64,000 nucleotides of DNA from Mactra quadrangularis (lineage: Eukaryota > Mollusca > Bivalvia > Venerida > Mactridae): positions 49,927,403 through 49,991,402 of the forward strand of contig CM046303.1 of the NCBI GenBank assembly GCA_025267735.1, in the 5' to 3' direction. A program made the position numbers and the translations under genes. This document shows, in pieces, positions 48,001-61,603 of the stretch. A model generated the notes under the pieces. It made no database searches. It was not told where the DNA came from and saw only the letters and a list, made by a program, of their open reading frames with translations. Position 1 is the stretch's first letter, and each line of letters opens with the position of its first letter.

Positions 48001-50461
48001 TAACTGAATACTAATGATACAAGTAACAACTAAAACATGAATCATACAAAACACACATAAAGTAAATCTGGCGTAAACATATTAAATTGTTTAATTGACT
48101 TTTAAAACAGAATAATAAGAACACAAAACAAATCACATTGTCAGGAATATCATTTTATTGTAGATTCTATTTTTATTGCACTTATGTTTAACATAATTAT
48201 GTAGATGTATACGTCGTTCATTTATAATCGCGGAAATCTGTGTCGAATTTTGCCATTTCTTTCTATATTAATTGTATGGAACAATTTATAACGCTTTCTC
48301 TGCTAGTGATAAACGAACAAATAAAAAACATTTATTAATTACGAAGACACATCAGGACTATCGTGCATTCGTTCTGTTGCTCTTATGTTTAAAGCTAAGA
48401 ACAAAAGATGCTTTTGTGCAATAGGCGGAACTCGGCGTGGAATATGCTCGTTTTCACTTGTATAGTGACTAGTCATGAATATGCACAAACTATCTCCAAA
48501 TGCAACATGACTTATGTTATTTTTACATTTATTTCATACAGGTACATATATGTACAATGTCTTGAATGTTTCGTGATTGATTGCTTACTATTTGCCACTT
48601 GCATTTTGCTTTAAATATGTCTATTACCTATTCCCTGGTTTTATTTAATATCTTTTTCGACTTGGTTACTTGATTAAGTATGCGTATTTATGGGTTTTAT
48701 ATTGATACTTTATTTTATACAATACGAATGCGAAATTTATCAGCCGATTTTAAAAAGCAAACCAATAAAGAGAAATCAAATAATTTTATGACAAGAATAT
48801 TTACGTAAGTATAGTCCTATGCTAATACATAACATAAGGGGTTATAAATACGTAGCAAAGTTAGGGTTTTTGACATTGTAAATATTAACTAAAACTCCGA
48901 GGCTAGTAATTAATGTCTAAGTTCAAAGACAAATGTATATCTTGAGACATAAAAAAATATTTCCCTCGGTATAATATTTCATCATTTTACAAAAACGATC
49001 AATAAATTTCAATCTCCAAAGGCGAAATTCTCCAAATATCTTAGAATGATTACTGAAGTATTGATGGCATTTTATCTTTTATAAGAATATGACCAGTTAA
49101 TATCATTGTTAACTTGAACTAGCTGTCTGATCATGGTTTCAGTTTTTACGAATTCCTTGTAAAAAGAGAAAGGTAGGTGATGAGAAATTCTAGAATTGCC
49201 AATGAAGTTTAACTTTGTATTTTGTTAAATAATACAGACAACGATACCGGTCATTTAATGTGGATTGGCGCGTTTAGTAATGAAGTGAATAATATTAAAA
49301 AACTAAGACGTGTACACATTTACTGAGATTTGAAATAAAATATAAGAAAGAGGCACACTTGCATTTAAGAAGACAGAATTGAAAATCCTACATGTAATAA
49401 ACGGGGGTTTAGACAAATGATTAGTTAGTGTATCAGAGAATAAACAAGGATATAAGATATATAGATTAAGATCGACATTTACAGTACAACGTAGACATGG
49501 GTCACAACAACGGTATGCCAATGATCCACAATAAAGAGTTTTATACAATATCAATTTCTACCGGTACAAAACACTACGAGGTTATACTATATTGTAGCTA
49601 GTTTTTAGGCAGATAATTTCACTGGCAAATCACTATGCAGTCCGAAAGATCAAGCTATCATTAGTATCCGATTACTGCGTGGTTCCGTATTTGGCGATAT
49701 GTTAATACATATTATACTATACATTTCGGCCAGTCTCGTTTTGAAAAACTTATGCATCCTCGTTTGAGAGTAAATCCCAAAAACCCGCACGAGCAAGAAT
49801 TCTTCGAACAGTGCTAGTTTGACTTTCAATGGAATAGCATGTACCTTTATATATTGCACTCTTATAAAATGCTACGTTTTTGAAAACTCTAGAGACACAT
49901 AGGAGTTGACAGTGAAACGTATACAAGTTACTAGACTATGTAATTTAAAAATAAAAACACCCATAATGTGAAATCGGATTTTGTTTTATTTATAATCTTA
50001 TTTATAAGAATTGTGTTAATGTTTCCTGGCTGGTTTTCGATCCCAAGATAAATGGACAAGTACCTCTCACTGCAGACAGCTTAAGTTAAAGCTGCATTAC
50101 TACCATCACTCATAGTCAGGTTACAGTCTATCATTTATGTAGGGCCATAAATATTATTTGCATTGACTTTGCTTTTACGGATACTCTTGAGCAATGCCTT
50201 GGTATTTTTGATTTTTATAAGCATTTTTTTTTTATTTTATGCATTAACCAAACAACCATGCAATGTCAGTGAAGCCAATTCAATGCATTAATCATATTAA
50301 TAAATATTTCCTAAATCTATTTAGTACAGTTTTATGAATAAAAATCTTTCTATTAATTGTTTGACGTTATTAGTGAATCCCTTGTTTGTCATAACATAGT
50401 CCGTGTGTTACAACCCAAAGCAATCATTTTTATGAACAATGGTATACGTATGAGTCAATAT
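48001..50461. other. third-copy unit interior, no recognised gene
   Basis: Diverged match to 15.3-16.7 kb and 34.3-35.7 kb. Open frames at 48408-48614, 49303-49554 and 49650-49859 show no family features. Confidence 0.45.
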
Positions 50462-50479
50462 TTAAGGGAGTTCGGGAGG

Positions 50480-51600
50480 AAAAAAGTTTATGATGGAATT
50501 TTTTTCTAACATTCATAAATTTGTTTATTTGCCCATTTGAAGTAAATTCATCGAAAAAAAAGGATAGGTCACCGTCCATTTTAAAAAGTTACAGCCATTT
50601 AAAAATGACCCCCAAAAATGTGTTAATTTTCCGCCAAAATACGTCAAAAATACCATATATCAGTCAGATGCATAGGAAATAGCCTATTTCTCATTAAATG
50701 ATGGTTATTTTTGTGATGGACGATTATAAGTGAGTCGTCCCCTCAAATCAAACAGTTTTACAAAATTCTAATACTCGAGGTTGGCATAAATTTCGTTCAA
50801 AAACGATAATTACCCCACCCACTTTTAAAATAAATTATCTAATGGTCCATTTCTACGTAATGATACAAACAAACCTATGATGGAATTTTTTTATTTCTGT
50901 GTTAGAAAGATCAAATGATGACTCATTTTTAAAAAGAAATGAAAAAAACAATATGTCACCGTCCTTTTTAAAAAGTTACAGCCATTTAAAGATGACACCC
51001 AAAATGTGTAAATTTCCCGCCAAAATATGTTAAAAATACAATATATCAGTCAGATGTGAAATAAAATAGCCTATTTATCATTAAATTATGGTTATTTTTG
51101 TGATGCATTGATAAAGTTAGATCTATCTCCCTTTCTTACAGAATTTTATCGATCAATTTTCGCAAAATGTTCTCACAAACATGATAATTACCCCACCCAC
51201 TTTTAAGAAATAGTTTCAAAATGTTGATTTTTTACGTAACATTGTTTTGCGACCTTAAAATGATTTTTTTTTAAATTTTGTTTAAAATGATTGATACAAT
51301 GTGTTATTATCAGATAGAAATAAAAAAAAATAGGTCACTGAACTTTTAAAGGAAATCTGACATGTTTTAAACACAATATAAAACACAAAATCTGAGCAGA
51401 TTATAAAATTCCAAAGTCTATTAATTTCTGGTTGAATTTATTTGAACTAAAAAGATGTTTTACTGCTATCTGTATGTTATTCATAGTTTAAGATTGAAAT
51501 AAAATTAATATCAATAATAATATTGCTTTTTTTGTCAAAAAAATATTTTTTTAACACATTTAAGCACTGTAAGGGTTACCCCACCCACTTCTTTAATAAC
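50480..51600. repeat. three ~380 bp tandem units in TTAA element
   Basis: Blocks recur such as GATGGAATTTTTTT (50493, 50879), GTCACCGTCC..TTAAAAAGTTACAGCC (50569, 50955), ATATATCAGTCAGATG (50654, 51041) and ATAATTACCCCACCCACTTT (50807, 51184; GGTTACCCCACCCACTTC at ~51568). The third unit is more diverged. Confidence 0.85.
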
Positions 51601-53700
51601 CTCTAAAAATCTATATTTTGTGACTACCATGGAAGTTCGATGTCACAAATCTTCTGAAAAGGGTGATAAATAAATCTTTACTCCACATATTTGTAAAAAC
51701 TTTTTCTGAATTCACCATGGCAACCAAATATTCTAAATACATGTAGTTGTGATAAGGGAAATTCACATGTTCTTGACTGTTTTATACTATATCTTGTTAC
51801 TCCCTAGAACTATTCCAGTTATTAACACCAACTAACTTTTGAGTTAGTGCTGTAAAATTGTATTTTGGTTGCCATGTTTATTCATACTTTTTTTAAGTTT
51901 GTTGCAATTCTAATCTTAGTGCCTTGAACCTCATGCATGGAAATAAATGATCATACACTGAGGTACTATTCATGGCCAGAGTTTCTTCTGTTATCTTATT
52001 ATATTTCCAATTAAATGTAATAATAATAATAGATTAACAAGATTCACACCCTTATTATAAGCTTTATTTAAATCAAAGGTGATGTATACAAGTATACATG
52101 CATGTATATAGTATTTCAAAGCAAGGGAGGTAACTACAATATAATAATATAACAATTTTCAAGTCATACTTCCTCAATGATGTCATAAAGATGTTTTGAT
52201 ATTGAAATTTTGTCACAGCACAGAACAGAACAGTAAATAATGCTTTACGAGTGTGAATTACTGAGTGAGATCTGATTTTCAATTTATAAAAAACAATGTT
52301 TATAGCATTTCACCAATCACTTGTGGCTTTGTCAAACAAATGTTTTTTTATAGGTAGTCCTATTGATTTGAAGTGTGCACTAACAATCTATCATGCTCTC
52401 AGAGTATCATCATTATGGTAAAAATAAATACACCATTCACCTGAAAGAAAGAAAGATACTGATAGTTTTTGTGCATAAAGTATACAAAAATTCAAAATAA
52501 ACAACTAATTTCAAATGGCATATATCAGCAGTATTATTATTGACAAATATAACAAATAGAAGAACAGTAATACAATACTTAAAGATATTTTAACTTCTTT
52601 ATATACTCTATAAAAAAGACAAATGTTTCATTACACTTATGCCATTGTTGATGGTGCACTGCCCCCCCCCCTCCATTAAAATAAACACCTACAAGGAATA
52701 ATGCTAAAAAATTACATAGTTGGTAAGCAAATAAAAAATCTCCCCCCCCCCCCCAATTAAAAATATTGAGCTGCCCCTGTACAGCTTTAGCACATAGATA
52801 GTGGGTGGGATATGAAATGTAAACAAACCTTTTATTGTTGTGAATTGAGTTACAACAAACTTATTTTCTTATATCTACATCCATCAAGTCAAACAGAATG
52901 ATCAAACTCTATGAAAAACAATCTGAAAATTAAAATAATAATGTCTCCTTAAATAGAATCTAAAATAAAACTAGACCTAAACATCAATGAATTTGTTCAA
53001 TGCATTTTGTAGATCTACGATTTTGGCGACGTGTTGTCTAGACAAGTTGCCTCCGAATTGAAACCATTCACACCGAATAACACACGTCAGCATATAAATT
53101 TATCAAAATATCAACGTCACCAATGTTTTCAAATTAAACGTGCTAATAATTTTGTGAATCAAAAATAAACCACCATGACCTTGATTATTGTTTACATATT
53201 GCGTCATTCTATTTCCGCGTCATAAGTGAAGTTTAAAATACGGTCATACACATGTTATCAACCAAAAGACACACGCATATTAAAATACATAGAATGTTTA
53301 AGGATTTAACATACCTGCAAGCGTGGTCCTTAATCGAATTTATTTGATGAAAACATAATCGCTCAATCTCCAAACATGACCATGTGTAGTAACGTTGAAG
53401 CAAGTGCACGTAGACCTACGAACGACAACTCTTGATAAGAGTGTTGAAAGTGTAGTGTATGCTAGATACGTCGATCGACAAAATTTGATTTATTTCTCGA
53501 CTAAGATAATTTAAGATTTCACACAAATGTGAGCGTTTAAGGTACATTATTTATTTTTTTCGTATGTTATTGTAACAAAAAATGACGTTGGGAACATAGG
53601 ATATTCTGAATTTTAAAAAAGTCGACTATTTTGCAGTTAGCATACAAAATTGGAAATACGTATAACGGTGACGACGTAACGTAGTTCATCCGTGTAAATC
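51601..53700. other. TTAA element interior, no gene seen
   Basis: AT-rich interior with two long C runs (about 52663-52673 and 52742-52755). No coding frame is recognised. Confidence 0.5.
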
Positions 53701-53711
53701 ACTATAAAAAA

Positions 53712-53724
53712 TGGCGCATGCGCA
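53712..53724. promoter_or_regulatory. NRF1-like palindrome at element end
   Basis: GCGCATGCGC lies about 20 bp inside the right end of the TTAA element, exactly the consensus bound by NRF1-type factors. It may be coincidental or part of the element's own promoter or end structure. Confidence 0.35.
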
Positions 53725-53747
53725 GATTGGGTAGCGGACTGCCTTAA

Positions 53748-54979
53748 TGACTCAACTGGGATTACTTTGTTTTATTGAAATAGTTATAAACCAATATTTT
53801 ATATAAATTGCCATCTATTTTAAGTTACGATGGTATTAAGACAATGCTTTATAAAATAAGACATTCTTGAGAATACCTTTATGTACAAATGTCTTTGTAT
53901 ATATGATATGTGTCTCCTAGATAGCATACAATCCATGTCCTTATGTATTTGTTCATAAGTACTTGGTTAGCCTCAATCCACGTCAATATGCAATTATATA
54001 TTTAGTGTCATTTGACCAAATATTTAATGCCTGTAAACAGTAAGTAAAAGTATTTGACTTTATTTGGAAAAATGCGCAGGTAATCCACTGTTTGTATGTG
54101 ATAACTCACACTGCACAAGTGGTCTACATACCTTTTTGTACGTTTCGGAAATTAATACTGTTATTGCTTATGGAAGAGTATGACTTGCCTCGTTTAGAAA
54201 TTAAATGTGCCATTGGGAGTCGAAGTAGAATGTTCTATAAACTATATTGACAACATCATAATTTAAACACACTTTACAAATACTTACACAACACATAGTA
54301 TTTTCTAGTGCTTGTATAACAGACATGTATTTTATCTCTTTAATTAGACAAATACTGAAATTATTTTATGTATTCATGAAGTACAAGTGTTTTTTTTTTT
54401 TTAAAAAAAACGCGCGTCCACGTGTATATCGTAAGACAAACTGCATATACTATGATTGAAAATATTAATATGGTTCTAACGTACAGCAAATAAAAATAAA
54501 CTGACAATATGTGTTTAGTACAAAGATGTTATTAAAGATATTACTTATTTTTTATTTGTTAATAAAAATATAATAAAGTACGGGAATATTGATGAATTTT
54601 CGATGAATTATATAACAGTTAAATTTCAATAAATATGACATTAAGTTATTTCAGAATTTTTATTGATAATTAAAAGACGATACAATTACTTGAACATTTA
54701 AATCTAGGGAACAGATAGACATTTTCCGAAGAGGTTGCGCCACTGAACAGTGCAATGACATTAAACCACCTATTTATTGTTAAAAAATATATCAGTTTAT
54801 GTTTTTACGACATTTATAATACACATATTTCCTGACCAATGCGTTATACTGAAACGATGACAAAATTTATTTATATGTTAAAGCATGTTGCTGTTAATCT
54901 TTCCATTCAATTTGTTTAGCGACATAATTTCATAAAACCATTTCTGCCTACTTTCAGAGAAAAATCTCTGGGGTTTGTC
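53748..54979. other. third-copy unit interior, no recognised gene
   Basis: Continues the unit after the TTAA element and matches 43.75-45.0 kb well by eye. No frame is conserved. A T14A8 run lies at about 54391-54410. Confidence 0.5.
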
Positions 54980-55095
54980 AAAAATAAAAACAGAAGATTT
55001 TGACAACTTTTAACTGTGCTCAAATAACATATTAGACAAAATTAAAAACAGAAGATTTTGACAACTTTTAACTGTGCTCAAATAACATTTTAGAC
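54980..55095. repeat. 58 bp tandem duplication
   Basis: ATAAAAACAGAAGATTTTGA and the following ~38 bp occur twice back to back with 1-3 differences (CAGAAGATT at 54991 and 55049). Confidence 0.9.
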
Positions 55096-55394
55096 AAGTA
55101 ATATATGTATGACAGCATCTCTGTGGGATGCTAAACTTCATTACAATTCTTCTGATACTGATAATTATTATGTAAATCAAAATATGTACATAGGAAATTT
55201 TTTCTGCAATGCTATAACTTACCTAACATTAAGGGAGAATCCACTTAAAGTACTCGTGTCTACATGCCTAGCATACCAATATATTTTATTATTCAATAAT
55301 TCAAATTAATTATGAAAAGTTCGATCAACCTAATTAATTTATTACACAATAAAACATTAATGTTTCGACTATCAACGTCATGGTACTCAATTTA

Positions 55395-55455
55395 GAATAT
55401 ACTTGTGATCGGCAAGGCACTTAAAAGCCTCTTAACTACTTTACAAAGGTAAGTT
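55395..55455 (+). promoter_or_regulatory. donor-like conserved block, third copy
   Basis: GATCGGCAAGGCACTTAAAA..TTTACAAAG followed by GTAAGTTAAATG (donor at 55449). The TATA-like element of copy B is degraded here to ATATACTTG, while the donor side is kept. Confidence 0.3.
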
Positions 55456-55799
55456 AAATGTTTATCTAAGAAACAAACTTACTTTGTTGTATGCATTTCC
55501 TCAACGAAAATAAGTGAACTCTTGAGGAAATATAAGTGTTACTGCATTTATTACTACACAGACCATGTTTTCATAAACAGTTGTTTAGTTAACCGTATAA
55601 TGCAAAATATATATGTGTTGCTACGGCGTTAACCGCCCCCCCCCAAAAAAGCAAAATATAATAATATGTGTTTCTCCACATAGTGGAGATTTTATAAATA
55701 ATTGTATCTCTACAGCATAATTGAGTACCATTGCTAAATATATAACATGCTCCATCTCTTTCATACAGATACCTTGAATGTTGTATTCAACCAGTTAAT

Positions 55800-57180
55800 T
55801 TTTAAACATTCCATCTCAGTGCGACATAGTTTATCATTGTTTATTTATTTTTGTTCGTTTAGTTTACAACTATGAGCTGTTTGCTTGCTTGTATTTGGTG
55901 TTTAAACAACCAAACTTTACGCTTAGTCTTTCGTGTAATATAAACTACTTTTTTGTATTATTTAATTATTTATTCTTACTTCAGGCAATGCTATTCATTA
56001 CATGGGATTACTAAAATTACATAACTTTTCTAAATTTTATTTGATCATTGCATTTCTAAGTCAACCTAAACGATAAAATAAGATTGTGGAAATAAGGATG
56101 TTATGTGTTTTCTAGTATTATTGACGTATTTGCTTTGACATACTATTTTGAATCGAGTTCTACAACTTCAAGAAACTCGTATGTCTTTATCAAATGATAA
56201 CACAAGTTTTATGTTATATGGCATATGATAGCATGGCTATTCTTGTTCAACTATGATGGATACATTGTTTATCTATCTATAGACTATCAATTTAGAGTGG
56301 CGCCGATTGTGTTTCATGGTTTGACAGGTAATAATTTAAGTGTCGTTTAAAGGGTTCTGAACTATTAGATTTGTATTGTCAGAGGGTACTACTTGATATA
56401 ATGCAAGTTCATTTAGAGAATGATCTCTTCGCAAATGCTTCCGTTATTTATGTCGGTCACATATGTTTCGATACATAATACCATACACACTTGATCACGA
56501 AGTTTATTTAAGAGATATGTCTTAATCCGAAGTGTTTCCGTCTGTATGCATATACTGGTGCTGAATAAGGTTCAAATCCTGAAATACACTGGTTTCTGTT
56601 CTGTTAAATTCACAGTTATACATTAGACTGATATTTTAGGCAAGCATTTTAGTGCTTCAGTATCAGACTCCAATATGTTGTGGCAACTGTATAACGTCTT
56701 TCACTAACTAACATTGCTCGAACTTGGGATTTTGTTTCAATGTCAGAAAGTATAAACGCTGATTGACAATTAAGATGCGGGAAACTGCAACAAAAACTCA
56801 TCAAAACGTGAAAAAATATAGCTACTAAATCAAAGAGGTGACCATTTAAATATATTCCAACTTGTTTAAATTAAGCTACATGTTTTGTAGACAGTCCGGT
56901 TTAAACTATTTACTTATCGATCTCGTTTTTGCGATTTATAAACTTGGCCACGAACTCTTACATTGGGTAATGACCGATATAAACTGAAGAAATAGTATTA
57001 CATTCGTCTCTATCAAATAACCATTCCATTCAACTAAACAAGTATCACATACCAGAAAATGCGAGTTATATTATGCTAGTATTGGATATAAAGCAAACGA
57101 GGTTTAGGCTACACATATTGTGAGTATGAATGCCATTTTTTAATCAAATGACGAAAACAGACATATTATCATACCCCAAC
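55800..57180. other. no gene seen
   Basis: Beyond the recognisable unit copies. AT-rich, with no coding frame or repeat identified. Confidence 0.45.
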
Positions 57181-57430
57181 AGCTTGTCGGTCGATCGTTC
57201 GGTCTGTAGCTTTAACTTGTCCGCACATTTTTAGTACGGATTTGATTCAAACTCCACTCATAGATAGGATATCAGGATATCAAACAGGCATTTTGGTGAC
57301 GGTGCATTGATTTTTTGCAGTGATAAGGCCCTTTGATGAAAAATATTGTCCGCTCATTTTCTCAGCACCTATTTTACGGATTTGATTCAAAATTCATGAC
57401 AGAGATCCGTTGGGGGGGGGGGGGTATATC
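57181..57430. repeat. two-unit degenerate tandem repeat with G-run
   Basis: The phrase TTGTCCGC.CATTTT followed by TACGGATTTGATTCAAA occurs twice (about 57218-57255 and 57346-57390), the second followed by a G12 run. GTCGGTCGATCG-type text precedes it. Repeats of this kind are abundant in some invertebrate genomes, but I cannot name the family. Confidence 0.5.
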
Positions 57431-60400
57431 ATCATATTCAGTGATAGGTCTAGTTGAACTCGCGATATCATTTAATGATATATATGTTTACACAAAAGCG
57501 AAGGAAACTAATGACCACAAGCAGTACAATGTGACTTTATAAATGTTGCTGAAAGTTCAGTACTTTACTCTGTGCACCTTATAACCCTATAACAGTCGTG
57601 CAGATGGTGATCTAACAGAAAAATAATTAGAAACACCTTTTTAGACAAAACGGACTAATTGTGTTATTTCTTAGCTAAGTAAAGAAACACAAAAAAGTCC
57701 TCTAGTTACAAGATGTTAGACTTAACATTCGTCTTGATTAAGATTATTGGAAAATCCGTTGTCTGTTAGACATTCAAGCCGCTTTCTTCAGCGTCAACAT
57801 TTCGTTCAGATTCACCAATCAAAACCCAATACAGTGAAAGTTGGACGGAGTGTTTTCAGTTTGAAAATTACTTTTCGTCTGTACTGCGAAACATGCAGTT
57901 TGCTTATTGAATTATTATTTAGTGTTTACCGCAATCATATATCTGAACATTTGTTCTGTCAAGTATTAAACATCTAACACTTTATTCAGGCAGATTGGTT
58001 CTGACTACACACTACGTTGTATTTAGTATACCTGTGATTTTCTTTATTATAGTTCATATGTAAATAGATCAACCTGAGTGAACTTATCTCTACAGCTAAT
58101 ACTTCGTGATGAGCATCGTGGCTACCTTCAGAAAATCTCGACGGTTGAATGAATGCAGTTGGCATCGAGAGTGAAAGAGGTGTTACAGTTGAAACATAAA
58201 TCTGACTCGAGTAATAAATGGGAGTTAAACAAATCAATACTTATTATTAATTAAGCCAACAAAAATAACAGTAATTACGACGTAAATTTGGAAAGAAGAC
58301 TAAATACTGTCAGCAGAAAATACGGAATTATTTGTTAAATTTCAAAGGGCGAAAAGTAATTTTGACATACCGTTCCTCAGTTGTAAAGTGAAAAATTGCT
58401 ACAAGAGCATTATTTTTATACTTTGATTTACTTAATCATCTTGACGGAACGGTAGCTGTGAAATAGGTGTGTTTGGGATAACCATTTATACGAGAAGTGC
58501 ATCAGAGAAACTATTCATACTATTCAAACATTCTGGTAGATGTTCAAGACTTAATCTAACTTTAATCAAGTAAGTGCATGTTTTCTTAGTTTTTATAATT
58601 TCATAAACTGAAAACAAAACTTTTTATTAATCTATGTTTTTTTATTTTCTAATGATGTTTTCACAGAAGCAATGCAATAGTTTTGCCTTTTAGCAATTAT
58701 TTTATAACCAAAACGCAAAAATACACGAATTTCTCGATTTTTGTCATTACAAAATAATTAAAATTCCAATCTTCGTACATGTGAATATTAAATGTATGTG
58801 TAACTAAAAGCATGAATTATATAATGAACTAAATACAAAGCATGAATGGCAGTTGTTGATGTCGCTTTTCAAATCGTCTCCGTCCTTCAGCATGTAATTC
58901 CATGACAGTGCGTTCTACAGTGTTATTTTTTGCCTAACCTACGTTTATCTCGTCAGTGCATGTAACAGTACTTGTTAAATTGTCTTCTTGTGCTAACAGC
59001 GTTTACTAAAATTTCCAAACCACGTCAATAATGTTTTAACATAATTATATATAATAACATATACATAAGACACATGTTGCATTATATACGGAAGTTGTCA
59101 ACACACAAGAGTTAGAGGCAAAATGTGTGATGCTGAAATAATGGAACAACTGCAAACATTAATAATCTATTAACTTCCTCTATAATTCCATGCGACATTT
59201 ATAGAGTTCACAAATGATTTACTAACCAGTGTTCATAAGCAAATAAATGAATGTCAAACATGATTAGGATCTAACATTTACATTGTAAGCACTCCGGCAT
59301 AATGTAAAAACCGGACAAGTTTGGATAGTACAGCAAACGCAAAGCAAAAACTATAGTAATATTATGCTATAAAGACTACATTGGTAATTGCATACTCACT
59401 TAAGTTTCGACAATTTGTAAGTTCAATTGCTTTATTTAAGGAAAATAAACTTATATCAAGACCATTTCTCTTTTATACCGTTGAATATAATGGTCCTAAT
59501 AGAGAACATTTACTGCAGTATCTCTAAATTTCTTGAAAATTCTAAAATAATTATGCAAGATTTGTTGTTGAATTCCATATAAGCAGTTAAAGCACGAAAA
59601 CACGCACGAAAATGAATTTTACGTTAAACATGCCAACAAAATAATTGAAAATCTTTGATTTTCTCTACATGGTAAATGGAAAGCCGTTGTTTTGTCATAA
59701 ACGATTATTATATTTCATTTTATGAATTTCTATAAGAGCGTCTCTTGCTGTTTGCTTTTCTTAGGTGGGTTTCTAAATAATTTTGCATTTTCTGATCAAA
59801 TAAAGCGATATAATCTACAACACCAGTTCAGCTAATTAATTAAATCAATTTTATTGCCGTTTTATTGCACTTTATCCAGAATAAAATAAACTATAGATTA
59901 ATCAAGGCACGCACAAGTCCCTGGATGCGAAATAAAAGGAATTCGTAACGTAAATTTTAAAGCGAGTTAGCCAACTAAATAGTCATTGTGTATTAATAAC
60001 ACTTTTTTTCAAATTGTGATTAATTATACATATACCTAGATATATTTGCCATTGTAAAAAATAAATCATTATAATCATTATAGAATCGTGTTAACCATTA
60101 AATAATACAAGCTACATTATTGTTCTTTACTAACAAAATGATATTGCAAATGAGAATGTATCGAGTAGTTGTCGTTTACAGGTTTCAACTTTAATGCCAA
60201 CTTTTCTAAAACTTGTAATCTTGTAAAGAAACATATTTGAAACGTTAAGCATTGTTTTTGATAATGACCTGTTTAGTGCCAATTGACATTCATCTGTACA
60301 ACTGTAAAAGACGGTGGTTTCATGTACTACCCTTCTAAACAGTAGATATGATTTAAGCTCGTGATCATGACTTAAATGTTATAAATAAGTCTAAAATAAA

Positions 60401-61563
60401 ATAAAATATATTTCTTTTATAAATAAATCTAAAAAGAAAATGAAACCATTTTCTAAGTTCCATTACCGACATGAACAAGAATAGTGAAATAAATAACCTG
60501 TTAATTATCTGTTAGATTTTAACTATCACATCAGGTAATAATGATATATTTAAGATTATATTCGAGAATATACACAAGTAATGCAACATATCTTAATTTG
60601 GAATATCATAGAAACATAAGAAATGTTTCGGAAATCAAGACTTTTTACCGCAGAAAAATATCTTTGAACTGGACGTACTCGTGCGCAACAAAATTAAAAC
60701 TAAATCGAGTGTACACGGAGCAATTGAATGAAATCTGTGTTGCGTACCTTTCAGCAATAATATGTAAAACTAGGTCGTGTTGCAGGGATGCATCCGGCAC
60801 ACACACACTCACACTTTTTAGTTAGAATCCTCTAAAACTTCGAGTTTCGAATGAGAACCATATGTAGTGTTGCAAACGAGGAATACGAACACATCATGAT
60901 GAAAAAGAACAAGTTTCTCTTCTCTTGTTCTAAATGAAAGTAACATTGACACGATTAATGCGTTCAGCTACACAAACACATAATTTCATCTCCTTGTCAC
61001 TTGGAACTAGTTATTACGTGTTAACATCAAGACGAGAGGAGACGAGAATAGACGAGATGTTCTAGACCTTGCTTTTATCTTGTAAAAAGGTCGCGAAATA
61101 GGTTACAACGAAGTGATCTTAGACGATGTGATAATCTGATAGACTTAAGTTAAAGTTTAATTATCAAACTTTTTACCGATGCTATCACGGCTGAAAATGT
61201 ATTGCACAGACCATTCTTTAATTATTTAGTTTGGTTCATGTGTCTCCTATATCCGTATGTTTGATCGCATCAGAATTTTTCTTATTTTTCTGTCTAGCTT
61301 AGTTATTATCTGTCATAAATCATCGTCTACATTTATATTCACCAATCTTTCAACATCTTACCGAATGGCGACAAATTCTAAGCAAAAACATCATCTGATG
61401 TCCGCCCATGTTTTGAATGTTAATTAGTATTCGAGTTTTACTTTTCGATGGCGTTTTTATAAGTGGACACTGAAACGAAAAGATAATTAAACAATGTATT
61501 TTAATATAATATTGTATTATATAGATAATTGACAATATATACGTAGATTCAAACATTTTGAAG
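57431..61563. other. no gene seen
   Basis: About 4.1 kb of AT-rich sequence with no recognised coding frame. Small features are repeated GACGAG/GAGACGAG words at about 61031-61060 and a short CA run at 60800. Frames at 57333-57542, 57747-57977 and 60541-60825 have no family signature. Confidence 0.45.
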
Positions 61564-61603
61564 TATTGGTACGCCGTAAAACCAAAACAAACAAACAAAC
61601 AAT
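61564..61603 (+). repeat. SINE 3'-tail fragment
   Basis: TATTGGTACGCCGTAAAACC followed by AAAACAAACAAACAAAC matches, in the opposite orientation, the tail fragment at 1747-1800. The open frames on both strands here include it and are repeat-derived. Confidence 0.55.

Larger units (their letters stand above)
50462..53747. mobile_element. 3.3 kb TTAA-flanked element
   Basis: The element 50466-53743 is bounded by TTAA on both sides (50462-50465, 53744-53747). The flanks join cleanly: CAATGG..ACGTATGAGTCAATATTTAA and TTAATGACTCAACTGGGATT match a continuous stretch near 43.71-43.76 kb. The ends are GGGAGTTCG and, reverse-complemented, GGCAGTCCG, a short imperfect inverted repeat. TTAA targeting is typical of piggyBac and Kolobok elements. 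There is no transposase, so it is non-autonomous. The left third is a tandem repeat; the right end is CpG-richer. Confidence 0.82.
43300..55800. repeat. third, older copy of the repeated unit
   Basis: Landmarks of copies A and B recur here in diverged form and in order: the CCCTTGTTTGTCATA block (43648 and 50375), the 43.74-44.9 kb stretch matching 53.75-54.9 kb, the L2 end (45422), L3 (47456), the TTTACGTAA..AGT block (48.79 kb), the CATTTATGTAGG block (50.13 kb) and the donor-like block (55.41 kb). At least two more basic units are therefore present, one of them split by the TTAA element. Confidence 0.75.

Noticed and set aside
53022..53420. Promoter or gene within the TTAA element
   Set aside because: Somewhat higher CpG but no coding frame, TATA box with splice donor, or conserved counterpart. 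Left as element interior.
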